Made by a program: the position numbers and the translations under genes
The notes under the pieces: model-generated
What the model saw: only the letters and a program-made list of their open reading frames with translations
Told to the model about the DNA's origin: nothing
Databases searched by the model: none
Origin: Hirsutella rhossiliensis
Lineage: Eukaryota; Ascomycota; Sordariomycetes; Hypocreales; Ophiocordycipitaceae
Direction of reading: 5' to 3'
Length of the DNA stretch: 64,000 nt
Assembly (NCBI RefSeq): GCF_020360975.1
Contig: NW_025408669.1
Span: 496,001-560,000 of the forward strand
Part shown: in pieces, positions 35,180 to 46,844 of the stretch
Numbering within the stretch: the first letter of the stretch is position 1
How the letters are laid out: each line of letters starts with the position of its first letter

Positions 35180-36448
35180 TCAATCGACTGTTCTCTCGTC
35201 ACCCTAACTTCGATACCTCCCTCTCCTATCCCCAGGTTCCCAGACGCCTGGTGCGGTCTCAGAGGACATCACAATCGGCAATGGTCATTGAAGTCATGCC
35301 ACAGGTACAGCACAATACAGAGTGATTGGGTACATTTGGCAATCCAACTATAAAAAACGAGGCTATCAGCAAGACGAGCTCGCAGCGAAGAGCGACGGCT
35401 TGGCCATGACTGTGAGACCGGAGCACACCGACCTTGGAATCATAGGGCGTGGCAGATCTGGAGCCACTGCACACCGCTTTATCCCACTTAACCCAACTTT
35501 TTTCTTTCTCCGCCAGTCTGTCATCCTGTATATATATATATATATATATTCCATTTGAGCTGCTGCGTCAGGTAAAAGGCCGAGTTGCCGGGCAGGGGCT
35601 CGGTTTTGTCTTAAAATGGAGATTCGACCCGTCATGCACGCAAGCTATCAATAAGTTAAATGTTTTGTACGCCTTCACTTTCCCAAACCCTGTCTCATGC
35701 CCGCTTAACATGGAACATGGGCAGTTGAATGCATCAAGACGTGTAATCGTTTCGCCCAAACGTCGGGATCACTCGTCATCTCTCCGTGTCGGCTCGGTCG
35801 TCGCGTCGTTCCCATGCGGCATGTCGGCTCCAGTTCCCGAGGAAATTCAGCCCGGCAAACTGCAAAGGGCTTGGGCTTACCGGGGTCGTTTATCTTGACA
35901 ATTCATCCCAAGCTTCAATGTTTGCTCTTCCTTTCCAAGAACCGGTGCATCATCCTTCCTCCCTGCTGCCAACCCGAAGCCCCTTTCGACGTGCTGCTTC
36001 CGAGGTTTCGACCAAGAAACGTCTTCTCCAGATGGGTAAGGCGTTCGTGGCTGGCAGTTTCTTCAATGTCCCCATTGATGTCCCTATCCACTCCCGCAGG
36101 ACTCGCTCGTCAGCCGTGCATTTATCGATGGTGGTGCTCTCATGCTACAAGCAGCTTCGATGGAGCAGAGCGGTATTTCACCGCCCAGTCCTGTACAATC
36201 GTCCGTTGCTCCGCGTCCGCCACCTCAGTGTCAAGGGTGCCTCAGGTAACACGCGTAGTTGTGCGATCCGGTCTCAGGGAGGTCCATGGCGTACTGCTGT
36301 GCCCTACGTGGTCATGGGGGCTTATTCTAGGATGGCAAGAGACAGACTGTGCTCAGCGATTGCCGACACTCACAGCAAGTAGTGCCGGGCTGCTCGTGGC
36401 TGATTGGAGCGTTCGATGTGACAAGTCGCGAGTGCTGAGGCGATCTCA
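35180..36448. other. Intergenic between convergent permease and regulator genes
   Basis: This region holds the 3' UTRs of two converging genes. It has a (TA)n microsatellite at about 35,529-35,549. ORFs of up to 237 codons (35.8-36.5 kb, +) are open in overlapping frames and show no motif, so they are not called. Confidence 0.5.
35529..35549. repeat. (TA)n microsatellite
   Basis: About ten uninterrupted TA units lie in otherwise unmutated sequence downstream of the permease gene. Confidence 0.85.
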
Positions 36449-38366
36449 TCAGGCAAATGATATCCATATCCGATGCTCCTGCATCGCCATGTGCAGCAGC
36501 CAGGGGCTCGTCGCCTCCGCGGGCTGACGCCAAATGCGCTCGAGCAGCACCAGCGTCTCCCTCATATTGCCCAGGCCAATCGAGTCAATCATGGTCTCCA
36601 GCCGCGCCCTGAGGACGTCCCGCACGCCCGGGTCCGCCGTGCAGCAGCCGATGACGGCCAGTGGCCAGCAGAGACTGGTGTTGACCCGAGCCGACGCGGG
36701 AAACTGGCCCAGAATCGAGACTGCCTCGGCGACGGCGCCTTGGACGAGGTCCGCGTGCGCGCCGCAGGGAGAAGACTGCGGCGGCGGGCCCAAGATGCTC
36801 CAGAGATAGAGCAGTGCGGCCTGCTTGAACACAAGGCCGGCGAGCTGGCTGTATGGGCTCGCCGAGGGCGGTGGAAAGAAGGCGAGAATCTGCGACTGCA
36901 GGAATCCAAAGGTGATGATGTCGTCGGCCGACGGCGGCGGGGGCTTGGAGTCGATGCAAGGCAGCATCGTCTTGCCCAGCTGGAAAACCTGGGGGATGAG
37001 CAAGAGCAGCTCGAGCCAGCAGCCGCAGAGCTGGCCCATGTACTTTCGGGCGACGAGGACGCGAGCCATGCGCTCAATGCTGGGGCTGAGCAGCGGCTGC
37101 CAGTTGCCGTGGGGGTCGGTCGAAATGATGCTTGAGGCCGCCGTGTGCATGTAGTACTCGACAAGGAAGTCGGCGAGGTCGCCGACGAAGGCCTGTGACT
37201 CAGGGCGGTCGAGCAGTGTCGTAAGCAGCGAGCGAGAGGCGGCCAGGTGGTCGAAGATGGTGCCGTAGACATCGCCGCGCGCGACCTGGTGCTCTCAATG
37301 GCAGTCAGCGGCGGTTCAGCAAATGCGGAGCAAAGCTAGCAGGGGGGCTACAGACCTCGGTGAGACAAAGTATAAGGCTTCCCACGGTCAACGTCAGGGG
37401 GTTTTCGTCCTTGCCCGAGACATACTCGCCCACGACATTCCTAAACAAGCGGAGGGAGTCGGTGTAGTACTGCTGCGCAATCTCATTGCCGGCCTGCAAG
37501 CTGGAGGCCTGGCGATGCGCCGCGCTCTGGGCGAGGAGGAGCTGCAGGACCAAGGGGTTGGAGAAGGCGAGCGGGACGAGCTTGACAATAAAGGGATTCA
37601 CGTCCGTCGAGCCGTTGCCCATGCTGTTTGCTGTCCGGGATAGGTAGTAGCTCAGCAGTTCGTACGAGTTGGGCCCGTGCGACGGCAGCAGCGCCATGGG
37701 CGCGGCCACGAGGGGCCGCAGACTGTTGCCGACTTGTTGGCAAAGGGCGCGGACCTGGCCGTCCGAGAGCTGGTCCGGGGCCTTGTTGTCGTATTCCAGC
37801 TGGCACGGGTCGTTGGAGCAAGTCGATGTCGCGGCGAGCGCAGAGGCCGAGGGCATCGGAAGGGGCGAGACTGACGGAGAGCCCTGGCTGTCGTCACTCA
37901 CGTCCACGGCGGCACCGACGCTGGATTCCGATCCGATGTCTGTCACCAACGAGCGATAGAGAGCAGCTGGTAGCGGGTCGGGTCGGGGCTTTAGAGACTC
38001 GTCGCGAGCCGTGGGCTCTGTTGCTGGCTCCATGGCCTGGGGCTTTGGCGGCGACGGGAGGCTGTGACGATGCCGCTGGTCGGAAGGCCCGGACAATGTG
38101 ACAACCACCGACGGCACCTTGTCGAGCGGAGGGCGGCGCCCGGGGTCGGTCGGAGAGGCATGGGCCAACGACGGAGAGGGGGAACAGGTCCTATCGCGAC
38201 TCTGCCGGGCGATCGACGATGACGACGACTCGGCCGGCCAGCGACAGTCGAGCTTGTTGCGGCGGCAGCCGGAGCAGAGCGGCTTCTCCTCGTTGCACTT
38301 TTTCTTGCGGCGCCGGCAGGTGAAGCAGCCGGACCGGCTCCGGATGATGGGCATGACCCGGATCAT
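36449..38366 (-). CDS. Zn2Cys6 transcription factor with fungal-specific C-terminal domain
   Basis: This is a nuclear DNA-binding regulator of 615 residues. Exons on the minus strand are 38,366-37,356 and 37,285-36,449; the 71-bp intron starts GTCTGT, has a CTGAC branch-like site and ends CAG. The binuclear zinc cluster is Cys14-x2-Cys17-x6-Cys24-x6-Cys31-x2-Cys34-x6-Cys41 (CFTCRRRKKKC...CSGC). A Ser/Pro-rich linker covers about residues 45-180. The region from about 210 on (LLSYYLSRTANSM, LLLAQSAAHR, LCLTEVARGDVYGTIFDHLA) resembles the fungal-specific transcription factor domain of UGA3/LYS14-type regulators. The same frame stays open 209 codons upstream to 38,993, but that part is low-complexity and has no family match, so the ATG just before the zinc cluster was chosen. 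It converges with the permease gene. Confidence 0.88.
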
Positions 38367-40856
38367 GGAGCTGTTCAGCCGCCGAGGCGCCAAGCGTGCA
38401 TGGGCACGGTCTGCGCTCGAGTTTGCTTCGTAGACGCTGATCGCCGGCGGTGGGAAGGGGGGGCAGCACCTCGACGAGGGCAGATCCCCAGGCCGGGGCC
38501 TTTTTTCTTCCGCCTCTGTCTCGTTGATTAGTCCCCCTTTTTGGATGTCTCCCTGGGCCAGAGCCGGCGTGTATGATGTTTGTTTGGTGTTTTCCGCCCG
38601 CAGAATGTACCGTGGTAGCAGAATCGCTCCTCTCTCGGGGAGAGACACAATGAGAAGAGAGAGCCCACAGCGCAAGAGCAGGACAAGGGGAACGAGCGGG
38701 GAACGTGGCTGCCGGTCGCGGCGTCGCTCTGCAATACGAAAATGTTGGGAGAGACAGACAAGCGAGAGAAATCCTGGAGCACGGCAATGGGAAACATTCG
38801 GGGGCGCGACCCACAGCCCTGTTGATCCTGACTCGCCCTCTCTCTCTCGGTGGGACCCCCACAAACGGAGGGCACTTGTCCTGGGTTTTAAAGAGATGGA
38901 TGGACGAACGTACATATGTATATGAAATAGAGTGTGAGCGAGGGTGCTGTTGAGATCAAGGTTCAGGCTCAAGTTTCGGCAGCTGATGCACATCGACGGG
39001 CTGAGAGGCTTCAGTGGGCACGGACAGCCTTCTAGTCAGCTCGTTGTTCAAATATGTGAGACGCGCCCTCGCATGCCATAAAGACAGGAAGACAGGTTAC
39101 AGTATAGACACCGTCACTTTGGCACGCTTCGGGGCCAGTGAGTAATGTGATCGTTGCTTCTCTTCATCTCTGATCAATGAGGCTTACATACCCAGCCCTC
39201 GGCTCGCCAGTACGCAAACATGAAGCCAAGGCTCGATGCTTTTAAGGTTTACCGGGACTCAAGGCCTAGGAGCGCATCCGACGCGTCCTCATACATATGC
39301 AAAGATACACGCATAGCAAACATGACCACGATGATGCCCGGTACATTAACGTTTGCCTGTGCGCATCGAGTGAGCATGCCGGCCACCGGGCCATGTCATG
39401 GTTCGTCGACACTGGAGTCTCCACACGGCAAGATCAAGATATCCTCGATGCTTGTGTACAGTACATATGATAGTACCCTGCACATGGGCATGCCGCTCAC
39501 CACCGGAGCAGGCAAGCCGATCAACGGTGTGATATGCCTGGCCGAGGTGGGGGCCGTGGATTTTCAACACCCTCGGCCGTTGGCCTCTCTGAGTTACGGA
39601 AGCGTCGCCTTTCATGAGCTCATAAATAGAGTTTCAGCCGAGCTCAAAACACCACCCATGGTGCACATGAGGTATATAGACAATCAAGGCCTGAACACTG
39701 AGCGTAGCCGGTGACGAAAGAGGGAGAAAGAGAGCGCCGCAGCTTGGGTTGATGCTCCCGAGCCATATATGTACGACAATGCCGCGAAGATTCTGATACC
39801 AAAAAAGCATCCGCAGTGGATGGCATTTGATGAACGAGAGGGGCTCACGGTACGTGAATGTCGGTGCACGCTCTTTGCTTCTCTTCTCTACTTCCCCTTA
39901 CGGCATCTACATGACAAGTTCAAACCCTAATGCAGAATGGAACCTCGAGCCAAAACAGTCTCTCTCCAATCAAGCAGTAGCTGAATGACCGTCCCCGTTT
40001 CCCCTGGGCATCACACATACATGCACTGTCTCTGTGCATTGTCAGTCTCGGCATGTGCAGCACGACGCCACGAAGGTGCCAACCTTTCGTCAGTGTATGT
40101 GCATGTGAACGCTCGATTTTAGGTCGCACTCCATCAGAGAGGGCAGTCGATTGTGTCTTAAAGGCTTGGTGATATTAGGGGGAACTGGCCACTATGGGCT
40201 GCAGGAAGCTTCCAGAACCCAACAACCAAACGGGGCATGGGTGTTCACTCTCGCCACGATACTGTAGTTTCACGCTGCTCACATGTGAGTCCACTATCTT
40301 AAAATTAACAGGCACATCGTCAGGCGACGCTTGTTTATGGCTAAGCAAAACATATGATGACCATCTTCCTCCGCGGAGCAGCCTCCGCTTTGGGCTACCC
40401 GATGGCTTCAACTCGAATGACGGTTTCCGGTACGTATGCGCAAGGAGGATATAAGTACCGGGTGCGAGCCAGACTCCCCTTCCACTAGTGGCGTTGACGA
40501 TTGACTATTCTCACACTGGATGCTACAGCAATGTGCTGAGAACACAAAGCTGTACCTGCGCTGTCTTCGAGCGCAATAGATCCATATCTATATATTTTAA
40601 GCAGCTTTTGTTTATTTACAGAAGGCGTATTTTTTCAGGTCAACGCAGGGCCTTGTAACTCCTGCCCGGCACGGCTCGTTCCAATCGTCTAGCGGCGAAC
40701 TCACATGGTGTTGACACCATTGGCTTGGAATCCTTACCAAACTTGGGTAGTATGGCAAGAGGGCAAGAACAACGACTTAAGCGCTCCATGTACTGGATGT
40801 AATGACTGTTGGAAGAGGCGAGTTTCAGACTGCCAGCGTAGTGCTTTAAGGGTTAA
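38367..40856. other. Intergenic, regulator promoter side
   Basis: This holds the regulator promoter and 5' UTR at left and the 3' side of the fasciclin gene at right. A 164-codon ORF at 39,220-39,714 (+) has no recognisable motif and competes with frames on the other strand; it is noted but not called. The rest shows nothing definite. Confidence 0.5.
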
Positions 40857-42198
40857 TCACAAGTACGGCTCCAGCCTGGTCTTCAGATCCTCCACGTCTA
40901 TGTCGCCAGCGTGCTCCGAGCCGCCCTTGCTGCACGGCGGAATCAACACCTGGTCGAGCACCTGGATCACGCCGTTCTTGGCGACGCCGTCGCGGATCGA
41001 AATGTGCGCAAAGCCGTTGATGCGGATGGCCGAGAGGCCGCCAAGGCTGACGACATCGACGGCGACGCGGGCGTCACCGAGCAGCGTGGGAAGCTCGTAG
41101 TGGCGGCGCTCCAGCCCCTCGGCGCCGGGCTGCTGCCGGCCCGAGTCCGTCTTGTCGTAGTACGAGTCGGTGTAGAAGGTGGCATTGGGGGTGATGTGGT
41201 ACTTGAGCAGGGCTCGCAGATATTTGCGCCCGGTTTCCGTGTTGAAGAGGAAGGCGTTTGCCCGGACGCCCAGCCGCTTGAAGGCGTAGTTGCTGGGGGC
41301 GAGGACAGTGCTACCGACCATCTTGACGCCGTGGATGTACTTGATAAAGTCTGTCTTTTCATACGCGAGCAAGAGTGTCGAGAAGTGGCCTGGGAAGAGT
41401 GTGAGGATCTGCCCGGCCATAAAGGGGGGCACAAGAATATGATCGACGGCGTGGATAATGCCATTTGATGCTTTCTATACGGTAAAGGCACCATTAGCAA
41501 GAAGGGCACGAGGAGACCATAGGGGTGGCCGTGGCTCGTACAATGTCGGCAGCAACGACTGTGCTGTAAAAGTTGACCTCGACGCCGTGGAAGCCGATGC
41601 TGGTGCGCAGTCGCTGGGGCTCGCCGCCGAGAAATCTTTCGTGCAGCGCCGTCGGCAGCGTGTGCGTGTGGAGGATGCGGCCGGCCGGGTACTGGCCGAG
41701 GCCGACATGGTAACGGAGGAAGTTCTCGACAAGCTCCTTGCTGGGCTTATCGTTGTGGCCGTCGTGATGATCGGGGATGTGGCGGAAGGCCTCGTTGGTG
41801 GGGACGAAGAGGGTGTACTCGGCGCGGGACGAGTTGAGCAGCTCGACTAGGTCCGGGTGGTGGTCGACGAGCTTTGCGAACCGCGACGTGTGCCCGCAGC
41901 CGCGGATGAGCTCGTAGATGGTGCCGCGCGGGCGCTCGTCATCGTCGCTGCTGCGGCCGCCGGCGAGGGCAGTGGCTAGTTCTTGGGCGGCCTCAGCGGT
42001 GCCCGCGAGGCGGTCGACGGCGTGCCCGAGGAGGGAGGCGACGCTGGAGGGCAGCGAGCCGGGCCAGGGGCCGTCGTCGGCGGCTCGGCCGGCATCAGGG
42101 GAAGGCGGCGATGCGGCGAGGGTGATCTGGTGCGGGTCTAGGACGGCGGCAGCTCCGGAGAGAGCGGCGCCGACGACGGTGGTGAGGACGAGTCTCAT
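40857..42198 (-). CDS. Secreted fasciclin (FAS1) domain protein
   Basis: This extracellular or cell-surface protein of 424 residues probably acts in adhesion or wall association, as inferred from the family. Exons on the minus strand are 42,198-41,542 and 41,474-40,857, with a 67-bp GTACGA...TATAG intron. The start has a signal peptide (MRLVLTTVVGAALSGAAAVL), followed by an acidic, Ser-rich spacer. FAS1 domain 1 spans about residues 92-233 (TIYELI, YTLFVPTNEAF, and after the splice KASNGIIHAVDHIL). Domain 2 spans about 240-405 (TVLAPSNYAFKRLG, RKYLRALLKYHI, KNGVIQVLDQVLIPP). The C-terminus is polar, so no GPI-anchor signal is seen. The splice joins a conserved FAS1 motif exactly, which supports the model. 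Confidence 0.92.
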
Positions 42199-43849
42199 GG
42201 CAGAGGGTGGCGTGGAGGGAGAGAGCCGAGTCTGTCGACAGGCGGTGAGAGCCGAACTAAATGTACCTTTGTTTTATAATAGCACCTTTGCGTTATATAT
42301 AACGCCTTTCTGGGCCAAGACACTCTGTACAAGCAGAGCAACGACGAGGGCAGAGGACGGCAATGGCAATGACACCGATGCTCAATAGAGGTGAGAGGTG
42401 TAAGTTAATTGAAGCACTGTATGTCTGGGAGACAAGTTGAATAGAAACAGGAGAAGGGAGAGGGAGTAGCTGAAGGATGAAAGGACTGATGAATCATCAG
42501 TCAAGACTCCGTTGCTTCCGAGGCGGCCACCCGGGCCCCGTCATACATACGTTTGCCGTCGCTGGCCACGAAACGTTGGCCAAGGCCCGGGTGATATGTA
42601 TAAGCCGCGCAATCGCCATCACGTCAGCCGTTTACACTCCTCCCCTCCCCTTTCGCCTTCCCCCCTTTTCCAACGTCGCGGACGTCGACAGCAGGGCACC
42701 GTTACTAACGACACTAACATGGTTGCCATCTCTCACGCTTTCTCCAGATCGACATCTTAGAGCCGCGGCTGCTCACACATCTCTTGACATCTGAACCCTT
42801 GACAGCCTTTGCCACGTGAATAGCAGAGCATCTGGACGACGCTCCCCGCACGGTAGCTGCCCGTCAGCTGACGTCAACGCCTAGTTCCAAGGCCATCCGG
42901 GGGGGGACATCCCTATGTAATAGGTCACAGGGGGGTTCTGGCTGCGTTGCTAGCTCCAAGCCACTCCGTAGAGGCTGCTTGCTTTTCTGGCAGTCTTGCC
43001 CGTGATTCGCTGGGCTGTCTGATAGCACACGCCATGCTGCGCTTCTGGCGACGACGGTGCCGGAGACGGGCGAGACAGGGGGCGGGGACTCGATCGCCGC
43101 GGAATCCACCGCCTGGGTCCACCGGCGATAGTGTGTCATCTGGCCTTCTCCACCAGCAGGCGAGGGTCGGCAGAGACATCAGGTATGCTCTCATAGGACG
43201 ATAATGTGGATCACCATTTGACCAGCCGGGCTTTTCCCTGGCTGTGTGAGGTTTGATGGGGGGATGAATCTCAGCCCTTAATGCTCTAATTCCCCCCCCC
43301 CTTCTTTTTAGTCCTTTTAAATCACAACAACCTCCGGGGAAAAGAAACCGAAACAGGAGACGCTTGGCTGTTTTGTTTTGACCCTGCCGCTGCCTTACCT
43401 GGCATTCCGTCTCTCGTCCACTCCCCCGTCCCCAACAGCGACGGAGTACAACCTCAAATAATTTAACACACCGAAACCGACAGCCAGCACGCACTGCGGC
43501 CCTCTCCCGCCCAACTTCGTGCGTCCATGCTGTGACGAGTGCGGCAAGCCCATTCTCCCTCCTTTTCACCGAACCGGTCCGGAGAACCGCGGTCCATCTC
43601 CACGACGCGAGCCCCCGAAACGGCCGCCACAGCAGACGAAGCTGCCGGCGCCGCGGTGACAAAGCAAGCAGCCAACAAGCCGTACCAGGGCCATCCATCC
43701 TAGCCTGTCTCTGCCTCTTTCTCCAGCCTCGACTCTTATCCTCTCGTGTCAACGGGCGGAAAAGAGTTAAGATACAGACTTGGAGACAGATACCGGGCGA
43801 GTGCGGGATCTAGAGGCAGACACATGAAGGGATAAAGAAAGGAGGGGCG
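42199..43849. other. Intergenic between divergent fasciclin and DUF7053 genes
   Basis: This region holds two promoters. A long minus-strand ORF (42,925-43,752) is Arg-rich and open in overlapping frames, with no motif; it is judged spurious. Pyrimidine-rich tracts lie near 42,640-42,670 and 43,290-43,310. Confidence 0.5.
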
Positions 43850-44917
43850 ATGCTCCGCAAAAAGGAGGCGTACACGGTGGTGACACCCATCCCGGGCTTC
43901 ATCCCGCGCCAGCTGGCCATCGACATTCTGCACGCACACAGCGAGGTCATCATGCTCAACCCGCTCGTGCTCTCGCACCGGCCCATCCCCGCGCCGCGCA
44001 CCGCCGCCGCCGACGAGTTCTACAGCACCTGGTACGAGATTGTCGAGCGTATCCAGTACGTCCCGGGCATCGGCCGCGCCGGCTCGGGCCAAATCACCTT
44101 TTGCGGCTGCTTCCACGACCTGCCCTGGGGACTGCAAACACACGTCCATGCTCCCCTTAACATCGACCTGCGCCATCGCTACCGCGTCGCCGGCAACCAG
44201 CCGGGCGTCGAGGGCCCCGACGAGCAGCGCGAGCTCGGCCTCGAGGAGCTCGGCGCCCCCCGCGACGGCCTCTATCTGCGTGAGGACATTGAGATCAAGT
44301 GCAACATTGCCATGGTCTCCTTTGTCAAGGCGCAGCTCCGCGCCGCCAGCCGCCAGATGCTCGACCGCTTCATCAAGAAGGCGGAGCTGCTCGACGCCGG
44401 CGTCCTCCAGGCCATGATGGAGAACGGAAAGCTCAAGACCATCAACCCAAATGATCGCTCCCGCCCGCCCCCGATCCACGCCCCCCCCTATCCGGGCCCT
44501 CCATCGCCCTCCCTTGTCGCCTCGCCTCTGCGTTCCTCGCCATCGCCCAGCGCAGGCCACTACCACTACAAGGTTCAAGACACGGACAACAAGGCTCGAT
44601 ACATGTCCTCACATCTATCTCCCGCTGCCCCCTCTTTCCCCGTCGAGCTGCCCGGCGACTCGTCCCAGGATCCGTCGCCGGGGTCCAAGTACCTCGCCCG
44701 CCCCGTCTCCGACATAACTTCGACCTCATCCGACCCTCGCTGGTCCCTGAGCCCATCCTTCTCGGACGGACATCGCGACAGCGTCGGCTCCACCGTCAGC
44801 GCCACCGGGCTCACGTCGCCCGGTTTTGTCCGGCACGGCTTCGCCGCCGAGTTGCCGGCCCATGACGAATCCAGGGAGTTGGCCCCACGGCCTCAGGCGA
44901 CTTCGTATATGTATTGA
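43850..44917 (+). CDS. DUF7053 domain protein
   Basis: This is a single-exon gene of 355 residues. Residues 1-205 match, as I recall the family, the fungal DUF7053 domain: TVVTPIPGFIPRQLAIDILH (near the start), DEFYSTWYEIVERIQYVPG (about 55-73), GCFHDLPWGLQTHVHAP, LYLREDIEIKCNIAMVSFVK (about 141-160) and KKAELLDAGVLQAM. The domain's function is not established; its layout recalls START-like lipid-binding folds (inference). Residues 205-355 are Pro/Ser-rich and probably disordered. There is no signal peptide or membrane segment. The start fits the conserved beginning of the family (MxxKExYTxVTPIP). Confidence 0.9.
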   Translation: MLRKKEAYTVVTPIPGFIPRQLAIDILHAHSEVIMLNPLVLSHRPIPAPRTAAADEFYSTWYEIVERIQYVPGIGRAGSGQITFCGCFHDLPWGLQTHVHAPLNIDLRHRYRVAGNQPGVEGPDEQRELGLEELGAPRDGLYLREDIEIKCNIAMVSFVKAQLRAASRQMLDRFIKKAELLDAGVLQAMMENGKLKTINPNDRSRPPPIHAPPYPGPPSPSLVASPLRSSPSPSAGHYHYKVQDTDNKARYMSSHLSPAAPSFPVELPGDSSQDPSPGSKYLARPVSDITSTSSDPRWSLSPSFSDGHRDSVGSTVSATGLTSPGFVRHGFAAELPAHDESRELAPRPQATSYMY

Positions 44918-45490
44918 GGCTATGCCGCGGGCTCATTCGATTCTCTTGATACTCATCGGGCTTCTCTTACAGGTTCTGATGGCAACCTTTGTTTTCACCC
45001 GCCAAATCGAGGCGGACTGGCGGCGTCGTGCACCTGATGCTGCTGCAGCGAAGAACAGGGGGCATGGGGTTGCGCGGTCATCACACTCATTTGATGCGGA
45101 AAATTCTTTGGAGACTGCAGCCATTTAAGGCAGGGTGGAGTGGGTAGAGGATGGGAAGTGCTCATGGTGTCGCAACGAACAGGTATAGTCGATGGATAAC
45201 GAACAATGATACCAAGATTTAGGTTTTTGCTTTGGAGATGGGATTACATGTTACCTTTGTTGACTGGTTGCCACCTTACCCCAAGACCGCCGAAAGTGGA
45301 TGCAACGGAAGGGTGTCGAAGAAGTAAGAACAGGACAGCGTGTGTGAGCGAGACGCTGCTGCGTGCGTGCTTCACGCTCCTCGGCGCTTCGGTCTGCCGA
45401 AGCGCCCCTTCGAAGGCCACGGATCGCTCTGCTTTTCCAGCCTAGACCTGCACTACTCGTCAGTAGTAGCTCTGAGCTTTCACGACACGC
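44918..45490. other. Intergenic
   Basis: This is the 3' side of the DUF7053 gene. A 100-codon ORF (44,826-45,128, +) overlaps the gene in another frame and is not called. Nothing else is definite. Confidence 0.5.
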
Positions 45491-45492
45491 AA

Positions 45493-46160
45493 GCTCCCTT
45501 TCCTAGAGGCCATGGGGAACGAAGAAGTGGTGGGCACTTACACCTCCTTGCCTCGGCCCGGCTGCCACCGCGCCGTGCCGTGACGCAACGCCCGCCAATA
45601 CCAGGTGCTGCCCACGCTCATCGTTGCCGTCCACTTTGCCAGGGTCGCGATCCCCGCCGACCTCGGATATCGCAAACGGGCGTACACTTCCAGCGCCGCC
45701 CTCACGCCGCCGGCGCTGCTCGGAGCCGCAATCCGGTCGAGCAACGCGCCGGAGAGCACGGTGGCGCCTTCGACAGCGAACCCGGTGCCATAGCCTTTTG
45801 CCGGGAGCATGAGCCTGGCGGCGTCGCCCAGCAGCACCGGATGGCCGCACTGCATCTCTTCCGGCGGCCACGTCCGCTGTCGGAGGGAACTGTGGATGAT
45901 GCGGTCCGATGTGGCGACAAAGCCCTCGAAGGTGCCGGCGAACGGGCGAACCCGCGGCCGAGCCGGCGCAGGGCCTCGGCCGTGGCCTCGGGCGCGTACA
46001 TTCCCGGGACTAGCGCCGACTGCCACGCCCCCTGGTCGCCGGCCGGGGAGGTGGTGCTGGACGTCGTGTCGTACCAAGGCGATGGCGGCTCCGTCTCTGA
46101 CAGCAGCAAATCCTACCGAGTCCGGCCGTCTAGGCACGGCCCGAGGCTAGGAACCCTCTT
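45493..46160 (-). pseudogene. FAD-dependent monooxygenase, C-terminal half, truncated and frameshifted
   Basis: The minus strand encodes the second half of a salicylate-hydroxylase-type flavoprotein monooxygenase. Visible parts are WYDTTSSTT, GAWQSALVPGMYAPEATAEA, FEGFVATSDRIIHSS, and the FAD-binding motif LLGDAARLMLPAKGYGTGFA, with the family's usual GDAAH histidine replaced by Arg. The first parts are in one frame and the rest in another, with the shift near 45,935-45,955. The N-terminal half with the GxGxxG nucleotide-binding site is absent; homology stops at the AT-rich border near 46,160. At the end GTAAGT follows the frame directly, so a short final intron (about 39 bp) is possible. The gene cannot be functional as it stands. 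Confidence 0.75.
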
Positions 46161-46844
46161 GCTTTAGAGAACTCCTACTTACTTTATAAATCTAGTATAA
46201 AGTATCCTTGGTATACTAGCTAAAAATGAAAGCTAACTACTAAATTAATAAGGTAGTTTACTTACTTATTACTATAGAAATTATAAGCTTACTTTTAATT
46301 CTTACTAGAAAGATTATAATTAATAAATAAATCTAAGAAATTAATAAATACTAATTACTAATTATAGCCTACTTAGCTTAGTTCTTAAAGTAAGGACTAT
46401 AATATAAAAATTATAACTAAGTTAATAATAAAGATTATTATAGATAGTAAGACTAATATAATAAGTAGCCTTAAGACTTTTACTATAATAATTACCTATA
46501 AGAGAATTAGTAAAATAACTAATAAAATAATTACTATTATAACTTTTACTATAACTAGCTATAAGATAATAAAAGAACTAATAACCCTATAATAATTAAG
46601 ATAACTAATAAGACTAAAGGACTAACTATAAGCTAATATATAAAAGATACTAAAATTATAATAGGAAGCGCGCGCTAGTAAGTTACTACTAACTATATAA
46701 GCGGTAGGATAGAGCGGCTAAGGCTAGTAGGGCGGGCCCTATACTCGCTGCCTAGGACCTAGTCGCTACTAAGTCGCTAGTATTAGGCTAGCTAATAATC
46801 TACTTAAAGCTAAAACCCTTAAAGTATAAAAGAGTTATTATAAA
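46161..46844. other. Right border and AT-rich repeat, unassigned
   Basis: CA and TG dinucleotides vanish abruptly after about 46,160. A lysine-rich coding-like relic can be read in pieces. A GC-richer patch with CpG (46,660-46,780) follows. No intact gene. Confidence 0.5.

Noticed and set aside
39220..39714. 164-codon plus-strand ORF
   Set aside because: It has no recognisable domain, competing frames on both strands, and no splice or homology support. It remains possible but cannot be supported.
42925..43752. 275-codon minus-strand ORF
   Set aside because: It is Arg-rich, has no motif, overlaps open frames in other phases and lies in a promoter region.
43736..44578. 280-codon minus-strand ORF
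   Set aside because: It is antisense to the DUF7053 gene, whose conserved domain is in the plus frame.
45340..46167. 275-codon plus-strand ORF
   Set aside because: It is antisense to the monooxygenase fragment, which has a recognisable FAD motif.
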